In this document: in pieces, positions 15,205 through 16,214 of the stretch | Position numbering within the stretch: the stretch's first letter is position 1 | Layout: each line of letters opens with the position of its first letter | Source: Selenomonas sp. | GTDB taxonomy: Bacteria > Bacillota_C > Negativicutes > Selenomonadales > Selenomonadaceae | DNA: 16,214 nucleotides | Assembly: GCF_024693525.1 (NCBI RefSeq) | Contig: NZ_JAILKR010000019.1 | Span: 1 to 16,214 of the forward strand | Direction of reading: 5' to 3' | Notes under the pieces: generated by a model | What the model was told of the DNA's origin: nothing | The model's input: only the letters and a program-made list of their open reading frames with translations | Database searches by the model: none | Program-made: the position numbers and the translations under genes

Positions 15205-16214
15205 ATGGGAAAACTCGATATTGCCAAAGGTCAGTTTCTCCACCGCCAAGGTGATACTGTTAGTGATATAGCCATCATCCTCAAGGGCAGTTTTACCATC
15301 AGTGACGGAGCAGACATCAACCTGCCTGTTGGCAACGGCACGATTTTAGGCGCCTTCCATCCCGCCGGCGGAACGTATCGTTACAACTTTCAGGCCGCCG
15401 AAGACAGTACCCTCTTTGTCTACGATTACACAGATGAGGACGATTTAGCAGCTGCGATCACCGCTACGCCTACGATTGCCCCCGTTATGGTATCCGCCAG
15501 TGTGAACTTCTTGAATCAGCTGGCCGATACCCTCGCCGAACTCTACGAAGCAGGCTGCAAGCTATGCAAGGACGTCAAAGCCAACTACAGCGATTACAAG
15601 AATATCTGTGCCCGGCTGATGGTCGCCCCCAAACTGTTCGAGGGCATAAACGTGCTCGTACCGCCCGAAAAGCCGGATATTCTGGACAGCTGGCAAATGG
15701 CTCTGTGCCGTGCCGCTTTGGATAAAAATGACTTACTGCGCAAGGAATGCTACCCTGCCGATATTCATTTCTGCGTAGGCGTCATTATGCTCTCCGCCCA
15801 GATGGCACAGCGTGTACAGCTGGAAATCGATAAAGCGCAGGCGTTTATTCAACAGATTAAAACCGATACCGACGAGTTCATGCGCGAATACCACTCCCAA
15901 AAATCAAAATTCGATGACGCCGCGCGCCAGGAAGCATTGGAATCCGGCACTGGCGGTCTGCCGCAAATCAAAAATGCCCTGACCACTATTCTGGCCTTTG
16001 CCGGTACCAGCCGGGAGATTGGCGATGCCTTTGGCCGGGATATCCGCGCCTTTATGAAAGCCCCGGACAAAGCCGAAAAATCTACGGAAATGCGCCGCCT
16101 GCGGGGCGATATTACCACCAACTTCTATACCATATATGAAGCGGCCTTCTTTAAGAGCCTGACCACGGACGACATTCCCGCCGAGGTCAAGATGTTCCTG
16201 CTCTTTGGCTTCGT
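15205..16214 (+). CDS. Large protein of unknown function with cyclic-nucleotide-binding-like N-terminus (partial)
   Basis: The open frame continues past the window end, with 336 complete codons visible and no stop. Residues about 8-75 resemble a cyclic-nucleotide-binding (cupin-like) domain: KGQFLHRQGDTVSDIAIILK (8-27) followed by GSFTISDG and GNGTILGAFHPAGG (43-56). The usual phosphate-binding cassette (GE..L...R) is not present here, with GAF and no matching Arg, so nucleotide binding is doubtful. From about residue 95 the chain is mostly helical and soluble, with a C118-x2-C121 pair and a charged, coiled-coil-like stretch around 205-250. I see no DNA-binding helix-turn-helix in the visible part, unlike Crp/Fnr regulators. 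The ATG at 15205 is preceded by AAGGAGG (15187-15193) at 11 nt, and a TGA at 15196-15198 blocks earlier starts. It is divergent from the glyQS promoter; I found no clear promoter for it in 15112-15186. Function unknown. Confidence 0.8.
   Translation, partial: MGKLDIAKGQFLHRQGDTVSDIAIILKGSFTISDGADINLPVGNGTILGAFHPAGGTYRYNFQAAEDSTLFVYDYTDEDDLAAAITATPTIAPVMVSASVNFLNQLADTLAELYEAGCKLCKDVKANYSDYKNICARLMVAPKLFEGINVLVPPEKPDILDSWQMALCRAALDKNDLLRKECYPADIHFCVGVIMLSAQMAQRVQLEIDKAQAFIQQIKTDTDEFMREYHSQKSKFDDAARQEALESGTGGLPQIKNALTTILAFAGTSREIGDAFGRDIRAFMKAPDKAEKSTEMRRLRGDITTNFYTIYEAAFFKSLTTDDIPAEVKMFLLFGF

Overview
The window most likely comes from a Negativicutes bacterium (a Firmicute with an outer membrane), of Selenomonas/Mitsuokella type. 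This is an inference. It rests on Firmicute-type housekeeping features (a dnaG-rpoD cluster followed by trmK and a Nif3-family gene, a 376-residue SigA-like sigma factor, a glycine T-box riboswitch, strong AGGAGG ribosome binding sites) combined with an OstA/LptA-like periplasmic protein, which points to lipopolysaccharide transport. I cannot name the species from sequence alone.

Layout. Positions 1-505 hold no convincing gene but contain a compound palindromic element with two diverged, structure-conserved hairpins. Weak terminator-like hairpins follow (531-617). Almost everything from 635 to 10085 is on the minus strand. In transcription order (right to left) it runs: dgt (dNTP triphosphohydrolase), dnaG (primase), rpoD (housekeeping sigma factor), a tRNA-Asn(GTT) gene with a perfect-consensus promoter and its own terminator, trmK (tRNA adenine-22 methyltransferase), a Nif3-family gene, a YitT-family membrane protein, and leuS (leucyl-tRNA synthetase) with its own promoter and a short leader containing an attenuator-like hairpin. 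An OstA/LptA-like exported protein (10231-10773) runs divergently from dgt and ends at a bidirectional terminator shared with add.

The right-hand block is a second minus-strand unit: a glycine T-box leader (promoter 15083-15111, specifier GGC), glyQ, glyS (2-nt gap), a strong terminator, and add (adenosine deaminase), for which I see no separate promoter. Divergent from it, at 15205, starts a large protein of unknown function with a degenerate cyclic-nucleotide-binding-like N-terminal domain; it runs off the end of the window.

Functionally the window is mostly core information processing: initiation of replication and transcription (dnaG, rpoD), nucleotide pools (dgt, add), tRNA supply, modification and charging (tRNA-Asn, trmK, leuS, glyQS). 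The least explained items are the left-end palindromic element, where six compensatory base-pair changes between two copies argue for conserved structure; the non-T-box leuS leader; and the cyclic-nucleotide-binding-like protein.
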